From: Pseudomonas sp. StFLB209
GTDB taxonomy: Bacteria; Pseudomonadota; Gammaproteobacteria; Pseudomonadales; Pseudomonadaceae
Direction: 5' to 3'
NCBI RefSeq assembly: GCF_000829415.1
Contig: NZ_AP014637.1
Coordinates: forward strand, 5,473,001 to 5,537,000
Length of the DNA stretch: 64,000 nucleotides
Shown here: positions 41,255 to 49,264 of the stretch, in pieces
Layout: each line of letters opens with the position of its first letter
How positions within the stretch are numbered: position 1 is the stretch's first letter
Translations under genes and position numbers: made by a program
Notes under the pieces: generated by a model
Seen by the model: only the letters and a program-made list of their open reading frames with translations
Databases searched by the model: none
Told to the model about the DNA's origin: nothing

Positions 41255-42007
41255 ATGAAACGCCTGCCACTCGATGACACCTTCAAGGTCAACCGCAATC
41301 CCGTCACCCTGCGGGAAATCGTGTTGGACAAACTGCGCAGCGCGATCATGAATTTCCAGCTGTTGCCGGGCGACCGCCTGGTCGAGCGCGACCTGTGCGA
41401 CCGCCTCGGGGTCAGCCGTACCTCGGTGCGCGAAGCCCTGCGTCACCTGGAGTCCGAAGGCCTGGTGGAATTCGCCGACGCCAAAGGCCCACGGGTGGCG
41501 ATCATCACCCTCGAAGACGCCTGCGACATCTACGAGCTGCGCTGCGTACTCGAAGGCCTGATCGTGCAGCTGTTCACCCTGCGCGCCAAACCCCGCGACA
41601 TCCGCGCCCTGGAGGCGGCCCTGGAAGAAAACCGCCAGGCCCTCAAGGACGGCGAGCTGCAACAGGTGATCGATTCGGTCCAAGGCTTCTACGACGTGCT
41701 GCTCGAAGGCTCGGGCAACCACGTGGCCGCCACCCAGTTGCGCCAGTTGCAGGCCCGTATCAGCTACCTGCGCGCCACCTCCGTGTCGCAAGAAAACCGC
41801 CGCGGCGCCAGCAACCAGGAAATGGAACGGATGGTCGAGGCGATCAAGAGCGGCGACCCGCTGGCCGCCCACCAGGCCTCGGTCGACCACGTGCGCAACG
41901 CCGCCCGCGTGGCCCTGGAGTACCTGCAATCGAAACAGGACGACGGCACCGAAGCACGCGACATCGTACAGCCCGTTGCACTCAAAGACCCTCGCATAGG
42001 CCGCTGA
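41255..42007 (+). CDS. GntR family transcriptional regulator (FCD subfamily)
   Basis: A 250-residue regulator. The winged helix-turn-helix is at about residues 14-80 (LREIVLDKLRSAIMNFQLLPGDRLVERDLCDRLGVSRTSVREALRHLESEGLVEF), and the all-helical FCD effector domain follows from ACDIYELRCVLEGLIVQL with metal-type histidines in SGNHVAATQLRQL and ASVDHVRNAA. FCD members usually repress catabolic operons and release on binding an acid metabolite. The repeated TGGTATACCA palindromes at three promoters in the neighbourhood are its probable operators; none is seen directly upstream of its own start. Confidence 0.92.
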   Translation: MKRLPLDDTFKVNRNPVTLREIVLDKLRSAIMNFQLLPGDRLVERDLCDRLGVSRTSVREALRHLESEGLVEFADAKGPRVAIITLEDACDIYELRCVLEGLIVQLFTLRAKPRDIRALEAALEENRQALKDGELQQVIDSVQGFYDVLLEGSGNHVAATQLRQLQARISYLRATSVSQENRRGASNQEMERMVEAIKSGDPLAAHQASVDHVRNAARVALEYLQSKQDDGTEARDIVQPVALKDPRIGR

Positions 42008-42009
42008 TC

Positions 42010-42573
42010 ATGCCGCTGCCGCGTTACTGCCCGCAATGCGGCAGCACAGACCTCACCCACCGCACGCCAGCCGGCGACACCCACCAACGGTTGATGTGCG
42101 GGGCCTGCCAGTACATCCACTACATCAACCCGAAGATCATTGCCGGCTGCATCATCGAGCAAGACGGCAAATACCTGCTGTGCCAACGCGCCATCCCCCC
42201 GCGCCCCGGCACCTGGACCCTGCCGGCCGGCTTCATGGAAGGCGGCGAAACCACCGAACAGGCCGCCCTGCGTGAAGTCTGGGAAGAATCAGGCGTACGC
42301 GCCGAAATCATCTCGCCCTACTCGATCTTCAGCGTGCCGAAGATCAGCGAGGTGTACATCATCTTCCGCGCCATCGCCCTGGAAGTGACCGACCAATATG
42401 GGCCGGAGACCATGGACTACCGGTTTTTTGCCCCCGAAGAGATTCCTTGGGAGAGTATTTACTACCCGGCGATACGGCAGATTCTGGAGCGGTATATCGA
42501 GGAGCGGCAGGCGGGGGTGTATGGGATTTATATAGGCAATGATGACAGTGGGAAGGTGCATTTTATTCGTTGA
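42010..42573 (+). CDS. NUDIX hydrolase with N-terminal zinc ribbon
   Basis: A 187-residue protein beginning two bases after the gntR stop, so the two are cotranscribed. A four-cysteine zinc ribbon is at the N-terminus (CPQCGS ... CGAC), followed by the NUDIX box GFMEGGETTEQAALREVWEESGV, with the full GX5EX7REVXEEXGV pattern. Family members of this NADH pyrophosphatase-like layout hydrolyse dinucleotides or nucleoside diphosphate derivatives such as NADH or FAD. In a flavin-linked regulon, FAD or ADP-ribose are reasonable candidates, but this is inference. Confidence 0.88.
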   Translation: MPLPRYCPQCGSTDLTHRTPAGDTHQRLMCGACQYIHYINPKIIAGCIIEQDGKYLLCQRAIPPRPGTWTLPAGFMEGGETTEQAALREVWEESGVRAEIISPYSIFSVPKISEVYIIFRAIALEVTDQYGPETMDYRFFAPEEIPWESIYYPAIRQILERYIEERQAGVYGIYIGNDDSGKVHFIR

Positions 42574-42609
42574 GTTGGGCCGGCGTGGTGGTGACCAGTC
42601 AAGACTGGT

Positions 42610-42668
42610 GGGGATGGGCTTGCCAGACCACAACGAAGGCGGCGACATATTCGCAGCAGATGCTGAGA
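42610..42668 (-). repeat. Mosaic REP-type repeat, copy 2 (reverse orientation)
   Basis: Read on the minus strand this is GCATCTGCTGCGAATATGTC followed by GCCGCCTTCGTTGTGGTCTG, which aligns over about 60 bases with 32341-32400. It lies just after the NUDIX gene, before the decayed SUKH fragment. A degenerate repeat, no ORF supported. Confidence 0.6.
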
Positions 42669-42763
42669 CTTTACTCTTCCTTGTAGACACAAGCTCTGCT
42701 GGCAAATGCAGCGCATCCATAAAAAATGTACCGCAGCAGTCGCCAGCAAAGCTGAACTGGCGC

Positions 42764-42868
42764 CGGGACCCGTTGCCAATCGCCCCGAGCTTCGCCGCGT
42801 TCGGCAAGCTGCTGGCAGCATTGGCACAGGCAAATCACGACAACGTGCACTCTCAGCAACAGCAATAA
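42764..42868 (+). pseudogene. Decayed partial copy of the SUKH-L7/L12 gene
   Basis: The frame reading PIAPSFAAFGKLLAALAQANHDN aligns almost residue for residue with QIAPSLAAFARLLAALAQVNEDN in the intact gene at 43807-44526, and the DNA on both sides is similar too. Upstream sequence has only a trace of the preceding GRWDAT segment and downstream the frame ends in a short glutamine run. No start, ribosome binding site or second domain is left. It is the remnant of a tandem duplication now separated from the intact copy by lysE. Confidence 0.7.
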
Positions 42869-42886
42869 AGGCCAAGAGGTCACGAC

Positions 42887-43522
42887 TTAGCGCCTCTGCT
42901 CCACTGCCATACGTACGGCCAAGCCCATCAGTACCGTGCCCATTATCCAGCGCTGCGCGGTTTGCCAGACGGGCCTGTTCACGAAGAAGTGCGCGATGGA
43001 GCCGGCCGTGATAGCAATCAGCGCATTGACGCTGACGCTGATTACGATCTGGGTAAAGCCAAGCACCAATGATTGCGTCAGCACGCTGCCATGGTCTGCA
43101 GGGCTAATAAACTGGGGCAGCAATGATAAATACATCACTGCAATTTTCGGGTTCAGGAGGTTGGTGACAAAGCCCATCATGAACAGTCTGCGAGGGCTGT
43201 CTTTGGGCAGATCCTGCACCTGGAACGCAGAGCGGCCGCCAGGCTTGATGGCCTGCCAGGCAAGATAAAGCAGATACAATGCGCCGCCGATTCTCAGGGC
43301 GTCATAGGCATAGGGAACCGCCATTAACAGTGCGGTGATACCCAGTGCGGCGCAGAGCATATAGAAGACGAAACCCAAGGCCACACCGCCCAGCGAGATT
43401 AACCCGGCCTTGCGCCCCTGGCAGATAGACCGCGAAATGAGGTAGATCATGTTTGGTCCGGGCGTCAAAACCATGCCCAGTGAGATCAAGCCATAGGCCA
43501 ATAAACTGGATAACTCGGGCAT
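42887..43522 (-). CDS. LysE/RhtB family amino acid exporter
   Basis: A 211-residue inner membrane protein with six predicted helices and the LysE family opening LAYGLISLGMVLTPGPNMIYLISRSI followed by GRKAGLISLGGVALGF. It belongs to the RhtB-like branch that exports neutral amino acids, homoserine lactones or related metabolites. The start MPELSSLLAYG is preferred over an ATG 16 codons upstream. It interrupts the stretch between the SUKH pseudogene fragment and the intact SUKH gene, on the opposite strand. Confidence 0.9.
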   Translation of the reverse strand: MPELSSLLAYGLISLGMVLTPGPNMIYLISRSICQGRKAGLISLGGVALGFVFYMLCAALGITALLMAVPYAYDALRIGGALYLLYLAWQAIKPGGRSAFQVQDLPKDSPRRLFMMGFVTNLLNPKIAVMYLSLLPQFISPADHGSVLTQSLVLGFTQIVISVSVNALIAITAGSIAHFFVNRPVWQTAQRWIMGTVLMGLAVRMAVEQRR

Positions 43523-43806
43523 GGTATTACTCCTGAAAACTCGACTCGATTGACGTAGCAGACATGCCACAAGAGTTTGAGATGTGCATGGCTGGCGGCA
43601 CGATAATAGGGCGCTGGATCTGAGGCCGTTAGATACAGATCGACCGAAAAAACGTCATACACAAAAACCCTGCTGGGGAATGTCCGAGTGGGTCGGCATA
43701 CGCTGATGGATGTGACGCAAGCGAGTCGCCAGCAGAGCTTGCCTCCCACAAGAATTGTGCTGATTCTTGATTAATCGGCATTACTGTTTAAGGACGCCAT
43801 TGATCC

Positions 43807-44526
43807 ATGCTTCCGCTTCCCGAAACCCTCCAGGCGTTCCTGACCGACCCTGTCATCGTCGGTGACGCATACTTACCCACGCACTACCCTGCCCCAGATC
43901 GCCTCGATGATTTCCAGATAGGCTTTCGCACCCACGGCCTTACCGGCGAAAGCCTGGCCAGCGAAGCCAACGGCGCCTGGCATCCCGCCTGGAATGTCAT
44001 CGCTTTGACCGGGCTGGACGACCCCATTTTCATCTCCACAGCCGAGGCGCAAAGCGGTTATCCGGTGTATTACGCACCTCACGGTGCCGGGCGCTGGGAC
44101 GCGACGCAGATTGCCCCGAGCCTCGCCGCTTTCGCTCGGCTGCTGGCCGCATTGGCGCAGGTGAATGAAGACAACGCTGAGTTTGAGCGTTTGATCGTCG
44201 AGGCGACGGGCTCGTCGAATAGATTCTGGCGGGAGATTCTTGATGCGCGCCGGGATGGTGAGGATCTGGAAGAGTCATCGCTTGATGGCGCTGACTTCGA
44301 TCCGGCTGACTATCAAAGCGGCGACTTGATCGTGAGTGATCTGGGTCCGCACAAGCTCAAGGTTGTTCAGGTGATCAGCAAGAGCCGAAAAATGTCGTTG
44401 AAAGAAACATTAGCATTGGCTGAGGCGCCGCCATTTACAGCGGCAAGCGGTGTAAAGCTGCAACTTCGCCGCTTGAGTGAGCAGCTTGAAGTGCTGGGGG
44501 CGACGGTCAAATTCCGATCTGAGTGA
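43807..44526 (+). CDS. SMI1/KNR4 (SUKH) domain protein fused to a ribosomal L7/L12-like C-terminal domain
   Basis: A 239-residue protein in two parts. Residues 1-130 resemble SUKH (SMI1/KNR4) domains: WNVIALTGLDDPIFISTAEAQSGYPVYYAPHGAGRW, then IAPSLAAFARLLAALAQVN. Residues about 170-238 (GDLIVSDLGPHKLKVVQVISKSRKMSLKETLALAE...GVKLQLRRLSEQLEVLGATVKF) match the pattern of the bL12 C-terminal domain, which recruits translation GTPases. SUKH proteins are typical immunity proteins against contact-dependent toxins, but no toxin gene is adjacent. A partial, decayed second copy lies upstream beyond lysE. Function is not known; an immunity or translation-linked role is inferred. Confidence 0.7.
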   Translation: MLPLPETLQAFLTDPVIVGDAYLPTHYPAPDRLDDFQIGFRTHGLTGESLASEANGAWHPAWNVIALTGLDDPIFISTAEAQSGYPVYYAPHGAGRWDATQIAPSLAAFARLLAALAQVNEDNAEFERLIVEATGSSNRFWREILDARRDGEDLEESSLDGADFDPADYQSGDLIVSDLGPHKLKVVQVISKSRKMSLKETLALAEAPPFTAASGVKLQLRRLSEQLEVLGATVKFRSE

Positions 44527-44554
44527 ACGGGACAGGCTGACCGGGGAAAAGCGT

Positions 44555-44625
44555 GAAGGGCCGGTACATTCACAGCATCTGCCGCGAATGCACTGACCTC
44601 ATTCGCGACCAAGGTCGCTCCTACA
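44555..44625 (+). repeat. Mosaic REP-type repeat, copy 3
   Basis: GAAGGGCCGGTACATTCACA then GCATCTGCCGCGAATG matches the shared block of copies 1 and 2, followed by a REP core ATTCGCGACCAAGGTCGCTC and CTAC with a GCGACC/GGTCGC hairpin. It lies between the SUKH gene and the convergent DUF1330 gene. Confidence 0.7.
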
Positions 44626-44680
44626 ATGATGTGAGGCGTCTGACCGAACAGTGTTTCAGCCAGACACAACGCCCCGCCTT

Positions 44681-44968
44681 TCAAACCCCCTCAACAATCA
44701 CAATCTCAGCCTTCGCCACACCCTCACGATGCCCCGCCGCTTCCTGATACTCGGGCGAGTTGTAGCAGGCAATGGCCTGTTCGTAAGAATCGAATTCGAT
44801 TACTACACTGCGTTGCGGGGTGTCACGGCCTTCGATGGCTTCGCAGCGGCCGCCGCGTGCCAGGAATTTGCCACCAAATAATTTGAACGCGGCAGGCGCG
44901 CGCTGGGTATATTCGGTGTACTGCTGTGGGTCGGTCACATCGACGTGGGCAATCCAGTAGGCTTTCAT
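44681..44968 (-). CDS. DUF1330 domain protein
   Basis: A 95-residue ferredoxin-like fold protein. Characteristic segments are MKAYWIAHVDVTDPQQYTEYTQ, LARGGRCEAIEG and RSVVIEFDSYEQAIACYNSPEYQEA, which together are diagnostic of DUF1330 (a dimeric alpha-beta barrel family). Biochemical role is unknown. The ATG at 44968 is preceded by GAGATC. It is divergent from the ribBX gene with a 113-bp shared region that carries GntR-type operator site 2, so it might belong to the same regulon. Confidence 0.85.
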   Translation of the reverse strand: MKAYWIAHVDVTDPQQYTEYTQRAPAAFKLFGGKFLARGGRCEAIEGRDTPQRSVVIEFDSYEQAIACYNSPEYQEAAGHREGVAKAEIVIVEGV

Positions 44969-45033
44969 CTTGATCTCGCTGTTTTCAATGGATGGTTTGC
45001 AATGGAAAGCAATCTGCGAAACTCTTCGTATTA

Positions 45034-45043
45034 TGGTATACCA
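45034..45043. promoter_or_regulatory. GntR/FCD-type operator, site 2 (ribBX promoter)
   Basis: A perfect TGGTATACCA palindrome within TTATGGTATACCAGTATGG, identical in its core to the site at 37367-37376. It lies 38 bases before the preferred ribBX start codon and between divergent genes. Confidence 0.7.
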
Positions 45044-45081
45044 GTATGGAGCGCCGTAACCATAACACCGAGATCCTGATA

Positions 45082-46200
45082 ATGCCGTTCGATCGTATAG
45101 AAGACATCATTGACGACTACCGCCAGGGCAAGATGGTCTTGCTGGTCGATGACGAAGACCGGGAAAACGAAGGCGATCTGCTGCTCGCCGCCGACCGTTG
45201 CACGCCGCAAGCCATCAGCTTCATGGCTTGCGAAGCACGCGGCCTGATCTGCCTGACCCTGACCGATGAACACTGCGAACGCCTGGGCCTGGAACAAATG
45301 GTGCCCAGCAATGGCAGCGTGTTCGCCACCGCCTTTACCGTATCGATTGAAGCCGCGACCGGAGTCACTACCGGCATCAGCGCCGCCGACCGCGCACGCA
45401 CGGTGCAGGCCGCGGTGGCCGCCGATGCCAAGGCCGAAGACCTGGTGCAACCGGGCCATATTTTCCCGTTGCGCGCCCGTGAAGGCGGCGTACTGACCCG
45501 CGCCGGGCACACTGAAGCCGGTTGCGACCTGGCGCGCCTGGCCGGTTTTAGCCCGGCCTCGGTGATTGTTGAAGTCATGAACGACGACGGCACCATGGCC
45601 CGCCGCCCGGACCTGGAAAAATTTGCCGCCAAACACGGTATCCGCATCGGCACCATCGCTGATCTGATCCACTACCGGCTGAGCAACGAGCACACGGTCG
45701 AGCGCATCGGTGAACGCGAGCTGCCCACTGTGCATGGCACCTTTCGCCTGTTTACCTATGAAGACCGCATCGAAGGTGGGGTGCACATGGCCATGGTCAT
45801 GGGCGATATCAAACGTGACCAGCCGACTCTGGTACGGGTGCATGTCGTCGACCCGCTGCGCGACCTGGTCGGCGCCGAGTACACCGGCCCGGCCAACTGG
45901 ACGCTGTGGGCCGCGCTGCAACGGGTTGCGCAAGAAGGTCATGGCGTGGTGGTGGTGCTGGCCAACCACGAGTCCTCGCAAGCGCTGCTCGAACGCGTAC
46001 CGCAGCTGACCAAACCGCCCCGCCAGTACACCCGCTCACAATCGCGCATCTATTCCGAAGTCGGCACCGGGGCCCAGATCCTGCAGGACCTGGGTGTCGG
46101 CAAGCTGCGTCACCTCGGCCCGCCGCTCAAATATGCAGGTCTGACCGGTTACGACCTCGAGGTGGTCGAAAGCATCCCGTTCACTGGACCCATCGAGTGA
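45082..46200 (+). CDS. RibB-like 3,4-dihydroxy-2-butanone 4-phosphate synthase with degenerate RibA-like domain (RibBX type)
   Basis: A 372-residue protein. Residues 1-205 form a complete DHBP synthase (RibB) with the acidic loop [38 protein letters not shown] and [20 protein letters not shown]. The C-terminal half aligns with GTP cyclohydrolase II but lacks the zinc-binding cysteine cluster and reads [20 protein letters not shown] there, so cyclohydrolase activity is improbable. RibBX proteins make the four-carbon riboflavin precursor. Pseudomonas normally has another ribB in its riboflavin operon; this one lies under the catabolic operator. The start MPFDRIEDI is chosen because an ATG at 45046 would sit directly against the operator. 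Confidence 0.88.
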   Translation: MPFDRIEDIIDDYRQGKMVLLVDDEDRENEGDLLLAADRCTPQAISFMACEARGLICLTLTDEHCERLGLEQMVPSNGSVFATAFTVSIEAATGVTTGISAADRARTVQAAVAADAKAEDLVQPGHIFPLRAREGGVLTRAGHTEAGCDLARLAGFSPASVIVEVMNDDGTMARRPDLEKFAAKHGIRIGTIADLIHYRLSNEHTVERIGERELPTVHGTFRLFTYEDRIEGGVHMAMVMGDIKRDQPTLVRVHVVDPLRDLVGAEYTGPANWTLWAALQRVAQEGHGVVVVLANHESSQALLERVPQLTKPPRQYTRSQSRIYSEVGTGAQILQDLGVGKLRHLGPPLKYAGLTGYDLEVVESIPFTGPIE

Positions 46201-46277
46201 AACACTCGGCCACTACCCTTACAGAATAAAAGCGACGAGGAGGTGAATCAGGGCAGGCAAAACGCTTGCAGAAAGTT

Positions 46278-46301
46278 TGGAATACCATAATATGATATCC
46301 C
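46278..46301. promoter_or_regulatory. GntR/FCD-type operator, site 3 (ABC importer promoter)
   Basis: TGGAATACCA differs by one base from the TGGTATACCA core of sites 1 and 2; the adjoining ATAATATGATATCC adds a second weak half-site. It lies 163 bases before the solute-binding protein gene, within the only intergenic space between ribBX and the importer. Confidence 0.55.
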
Positions 46302-46463
46302 GTAGACCGAAGATTTTCGTCAGGTGCGCCCGCAAGGGATAGCCAAAAAAACAGCCTCCTGGCCCGGTCGCCAGTTTCAAAGGGTCCGCTTGGATCCACT
46401 GCTCCGATATAAGCGGGCACAAAACACAGGCCCGCTCAAAACACAACAAATGAGGGCGTGAAA

Positions 46464-47489
46464 ATGGTGTTGAACAAACGTGCAACTGCAGTCCTGGCTG
46501 CTGGCGTGTTGGCATTCTCGAGTGCTGCAGCCATGGCCGCTGAAAGCGTGAACTTTGTCAGTTGGGGGGGCTCGACTCAGGATGCGCAGAAGCAGTCCTG
46601 GGCCGTACCTTTCACCAAGTCGAGCGGGATCACCGTCGTGCAGGACGGCCCCACCGACTACGGCAAGCTCAAGGCCATGGTGGAAAGCGGCAACGTCCAG
46701 TGGGACGTGGTCGACGTAGAGGCTGACTTTGCCCTGCGTGCCGCCAGTGAAGGCCTGCTGGAGCCGCTGGATTTCAACACGATCAAGCGCGACCGGATTG
46801 ATCCGCGATTCGTTTCCGACCATGGTGCTGGCTCATTCTTCTTCTCCTTCGTGCTGGGTTACAACGAAGGCAAGGTCGGCGGCAAGAATCCGGAAAACTG
46901 GTCGGCGATGTTCGACACCAAAACCTACCCCGGCAAACGCGCCCTGTACAAATGGCCGAGCCCCGGCGTGCTGGAACTGGCCTTGCTCGCCGATGGCGTA
47001 GAAAAGGACAAGCTCTATCCGCTGGACCTGGACCGCGCCTTCAAAAAACTCGACACAATCAAGAAAGACATCGTCTGGTGGGGCGGCGGTGCCCAGTCCC
47101 AGCAACTGCTGGCCTCGGGTGAAGCGTCCATGGGCCAGATGTGGAACGGCCGGGTTTATGCGCTGCAGCAAGACGGCGCACCGGTGGGCGTGAGCTGGAA
47201 ACAGAACCTGGTCATGGCTGACTTCCTGGTTGTGCCAAAAGGCGCGAAAAACAAGGAAGCTGCGATGAAGTTCATTGCCGAAGCCACCAGCGCCAAAGGC
47301 CAGGCCGACTTCTCCAACCTCAGCGCCTACGCGCCGGTCAACCTCGACAGCCAGGCCCGCCTGGACTCGACCCTGGCCAAGAACCTGCCGACTGCCTACC
47401 CGGATGAGCAGATCACCCTGGACTTCGCCTACTGGGCCAAGAACGGTGGTGATATCGCCAAGCGGTGGAACGAATGGCTGGTCAAGTAA
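46464..47489 (+). CDS. ABC transporter periplasmic solute-binding protein (PotD/PotF type)
   Basis: A 341-residue exported binding protein. A signal peptide (MVLNKRATAVLAAGVLAFSSAAAMA) precedes the mature start AESVNFVSWGGSTQDAQKQSW, a family 1 opening seen in spermidine/putrescine-type binding proteins. Other typical segments are GPTDYGKLKAMVESGNVQWDVVDVE, FFFSFVLGYNEGKVGG, and KRALYKWPSPGVLELALLADG. The ligand is unlikely to be simply spermidine, as this set is controlled with catabolic genes. The ATG at 46464 is preferred over a GTG two codons before. First gene of the importer operon. Confidence 0.9.
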   Translation: MVLNKRATAVLAAGVLAFSSAAAMAAESVNFVSWGGSTQDAQKQSWAVPFTKSSGITVVQDGPTDYGKLKAMVESGNVQWDVVDVEADFALRAASEGLLEPLDFNTIKRDRIDPRFVSDHGAGSFFFSFVLGYNEGKVGGKNPENWSAMFDTKTYPGKRALYKWPSPGVLELALLADGVEKDKLYPLDLDRAFKKLDTIKKDIVWWGGGAQSQQLLASGEASMGQMWNGRVYALQQDGAPVGVSWKQNLVMADFLVVPKGAKNKEAAMKFIAEATSAKGQADFSNLSAYAPVNLDSQARLDSTLAKNLPTAYPDEQITLDFAYWAKNGGDIAKRWNEWLVK

Positions 47490-47587
47490 AGATGCCGGCC
47501 GGGACTCTCGGCCAACCCTCTGTGTCCGGTGGTGCGTCCAGCACCGCCGGCGCGGTTCACGCCCCGCTAGCGAACACGAGAGCGAGC

Positions 47588-48442
47588 ATGACAATCAAGC
47601 CTTCACTGTCACAACGCTGGCGTGGCAGCCGCAACCTGCTGCCCGCCCTGCTCTTTCTGGGGCTGTTCTTCTTCGCACCGCTGATCGGCCTGTTGCTGCG
47701 CGGTGTCCTGGAACCCACCCCGGGGCTGGGCAATTATCAGGAACTGTTTGCCAACTCGGCCTATGCCAGGGTGTTGTTCAACACCTTCTCGGTCGCCGGG
47801 CTGGTCACCCTGTTCAGCCTGCTGCTGGGCTTCCCGCTGGCCTGGGCGATTACCCTGGTGCCACGCGGCTGGGGCCGCTGGATGCTGAACATCGTGCTGC
47901 TGTCGATGTGGACCAGCCTGCTGGCCCGCACCTACTCCTGGCTGGTGCTGCTGCAAGCCTCCGGGGTGGTCAACAAATTCCTGATGGCCATGGGCATCAT
48001 CGATCAGCCGCTGGAAATGGTGCATAACCTGACCGGCGTGGTGATCGGCATGACCTACATCATGATCCCGTTCATCGTCCTGCCCTTGCAGGCGACCATG
48101 CAGGCGATCGACCCGATGGTGTTGCAGGCCGGCTCCATCTGCGGTGCCAGCCCGTGGACCAACTTCTTCCGGGTGTTCCTGCCGCTGTGCCGTCCGGGGC
48201 TGTTCTCCGGTGGCCTGATGGTGTTCGTGATGTCTTTGGGGTACTACGTCACCCCGGCGCTGCTCGGCGGTGCCCAGAACATGATGCTGCCCGAATTCAT
48301 CGTTCAGCAGGTGCAATCGTTCCTCAACTGGGGCCTGGCCAGTGCGGCCGCCGCGTTGCTGATCGTGATCACCCTGACGCTGTTCTACTTCTACCTGAAG
48401 CTCCAGCCGGAATCCCCGGTCGGCGCCAGTAACGCGAGGTAA
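47588..48442 (+). CDS. ABC transporter permease (PotB type)
   Basis: A 284-residue inner membrane permease with six helices. The start MTIKPSLSQRWRGSRNLLPALLFLGLFFFAPL opens directly into TM1. The BPD_transp_1 EAA loop is AGSICGASPWTNFFRVFLPLCRPGLFSGG near residue 180. It would form the transmembrane pore with the next gene's product. A 98-base gap follows the solute-binding gene, larger than the other gaps of the operon but without a terminator. Confidence 0.92.
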   Translation: MTIKPSLSQRWRGSRNLLPALLFLGLFFFAPLIGLLLRGVLEPTPGLGNYQELFANSAYARVLFNTFSVAGLVTLFSLLLGFPLAWAITLVPRGWGRWMLNIVLLSMWTSLLARTYSWLVLLQASGVVNKFLMAMGIIDQPLEMVHNLTGVVIGMTYIMIPFIVLPLQATMQAIDPMVLQAGSICGASPWTNFFRVFLPLCRPGLFSGGLMVFVMSLGYYVTPALLGGAQNMMLPEFIVQQVQSFLNWGLASAAAALLIVITLTLFYFYLKLQPESPVGASNAR

Positions 48443-48448
48443 GCGACC

Positions 48449-49264
48449 ATGCTTCTGTCACCCAATGCCATGGGCCCGCGGCTGAAGACCGGTCTGTACA
48501 CCGTCACTGCACTGATCGCCCTGTTCCTGCTGCTGCCGATCCTGTTCATCGTGCTGCTGTCGTTCGGCTCCTCGCAGTGGCTGGTATTCCCGCCACCGGG
48601 CTGGACGCTGAAGTGGTATCAGCAGTTTTTCTCCAACCCTGACTGGATGGACGCGGCCCTGGCCAGTTTCAAGGTCGCCATCCTGACCACCATCTGCGCG
48701 GTCGCGCTGGGCTTGCCAACAGCCTTCGCGCTGGTCCGCGGGCGGTTTCCGGGCCGCGACTTTCTGTATGGGCTGTTCACCCTGCCGATGATCGTGCCGC
48801 TGGTGATCATCGCCGTGGCGGTCTATGCGCTGTTTCTGAAACTGGGCTACACCGGCACGCTGTTCGCCTTCGTGGTCAGCCACGTGATCGTCGCCCTGCC
48901 GTTCACCATCATCTCGATCATCAACTCGTTGAAGCTGTTCGACCAGTCGATTGAAGATGCGGCGGTGATCTGTGGCGCCTCGCGCCTGCAGGCGATCTAC
49001 AAGGTGACCTTTCCCGGCATTCGCCCCGGGATGATTGCCGGTGCACTGTTTGCCTTCCTGGTCTCGTGGGACGAGGTGGTGCTCAGTGTGATGATGGCCA
49101 GCCCCACCCTGCAAACCTTGCCCGTGAAAATGTGGACCACCCTGCGTCAGGACCTGACCCCCGTGATCGCCGTCGCCTCGACGCTGCTGATCGGTCTGTC
49201 GGTGCTGGTCATGTTCATCGCCGCGACCCTGCGTCGCCGTAACGAAGCCCGGAGTACCTCATGA
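48449..49264 (+). CDS. ABC transporter permease (PotC type)
   Basis: A 271-residue partner permease of the PotC/YdcV type with six helices. The EAA loop reads DAAVICGASRLQAIYKVTFPGIRPGMIAGALFAFLVSWDEVVLS near residue 170. It begins six bases after the PotB-type gene and overlaps the ATPase start by four bases (ATGA). Together with the upstream gene it forms the heterodimeric channel of the importer. Confidence 0.92.
   Translation: MLLSPNAMGPRLKTGLYTVTALIALFLLLPILFIVLLSFGSSQWLVFPPPGWTLKWYQQFFSNPDWMDAALASFKVAILTTICAVALGLPTAFALVRGRFPGRDFLYGLFTLPMIVPLVIIAVAVYALFLKLGYTGTLFAFVVSHVIVALPFTIISIINSLKLFDQSIEDAAVICGASRLQAIYKVTFPGIRPGMIAGALFAFLVSWDEVVLSVMMASPTLQTLPVKMWTTLRQDLTPVIAVASTLLIGLSVLVMFIAATLRRRNEARSTS

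Noticed and set aside
47465..47587. 41-codon N-terminal extension of the PotB-type permease
   Set aside because: It overlaps the end of the solute-binding gene and reads Gly/Ser/Ala-rich sequence before the first membrane helix; the later ATG is preferred.
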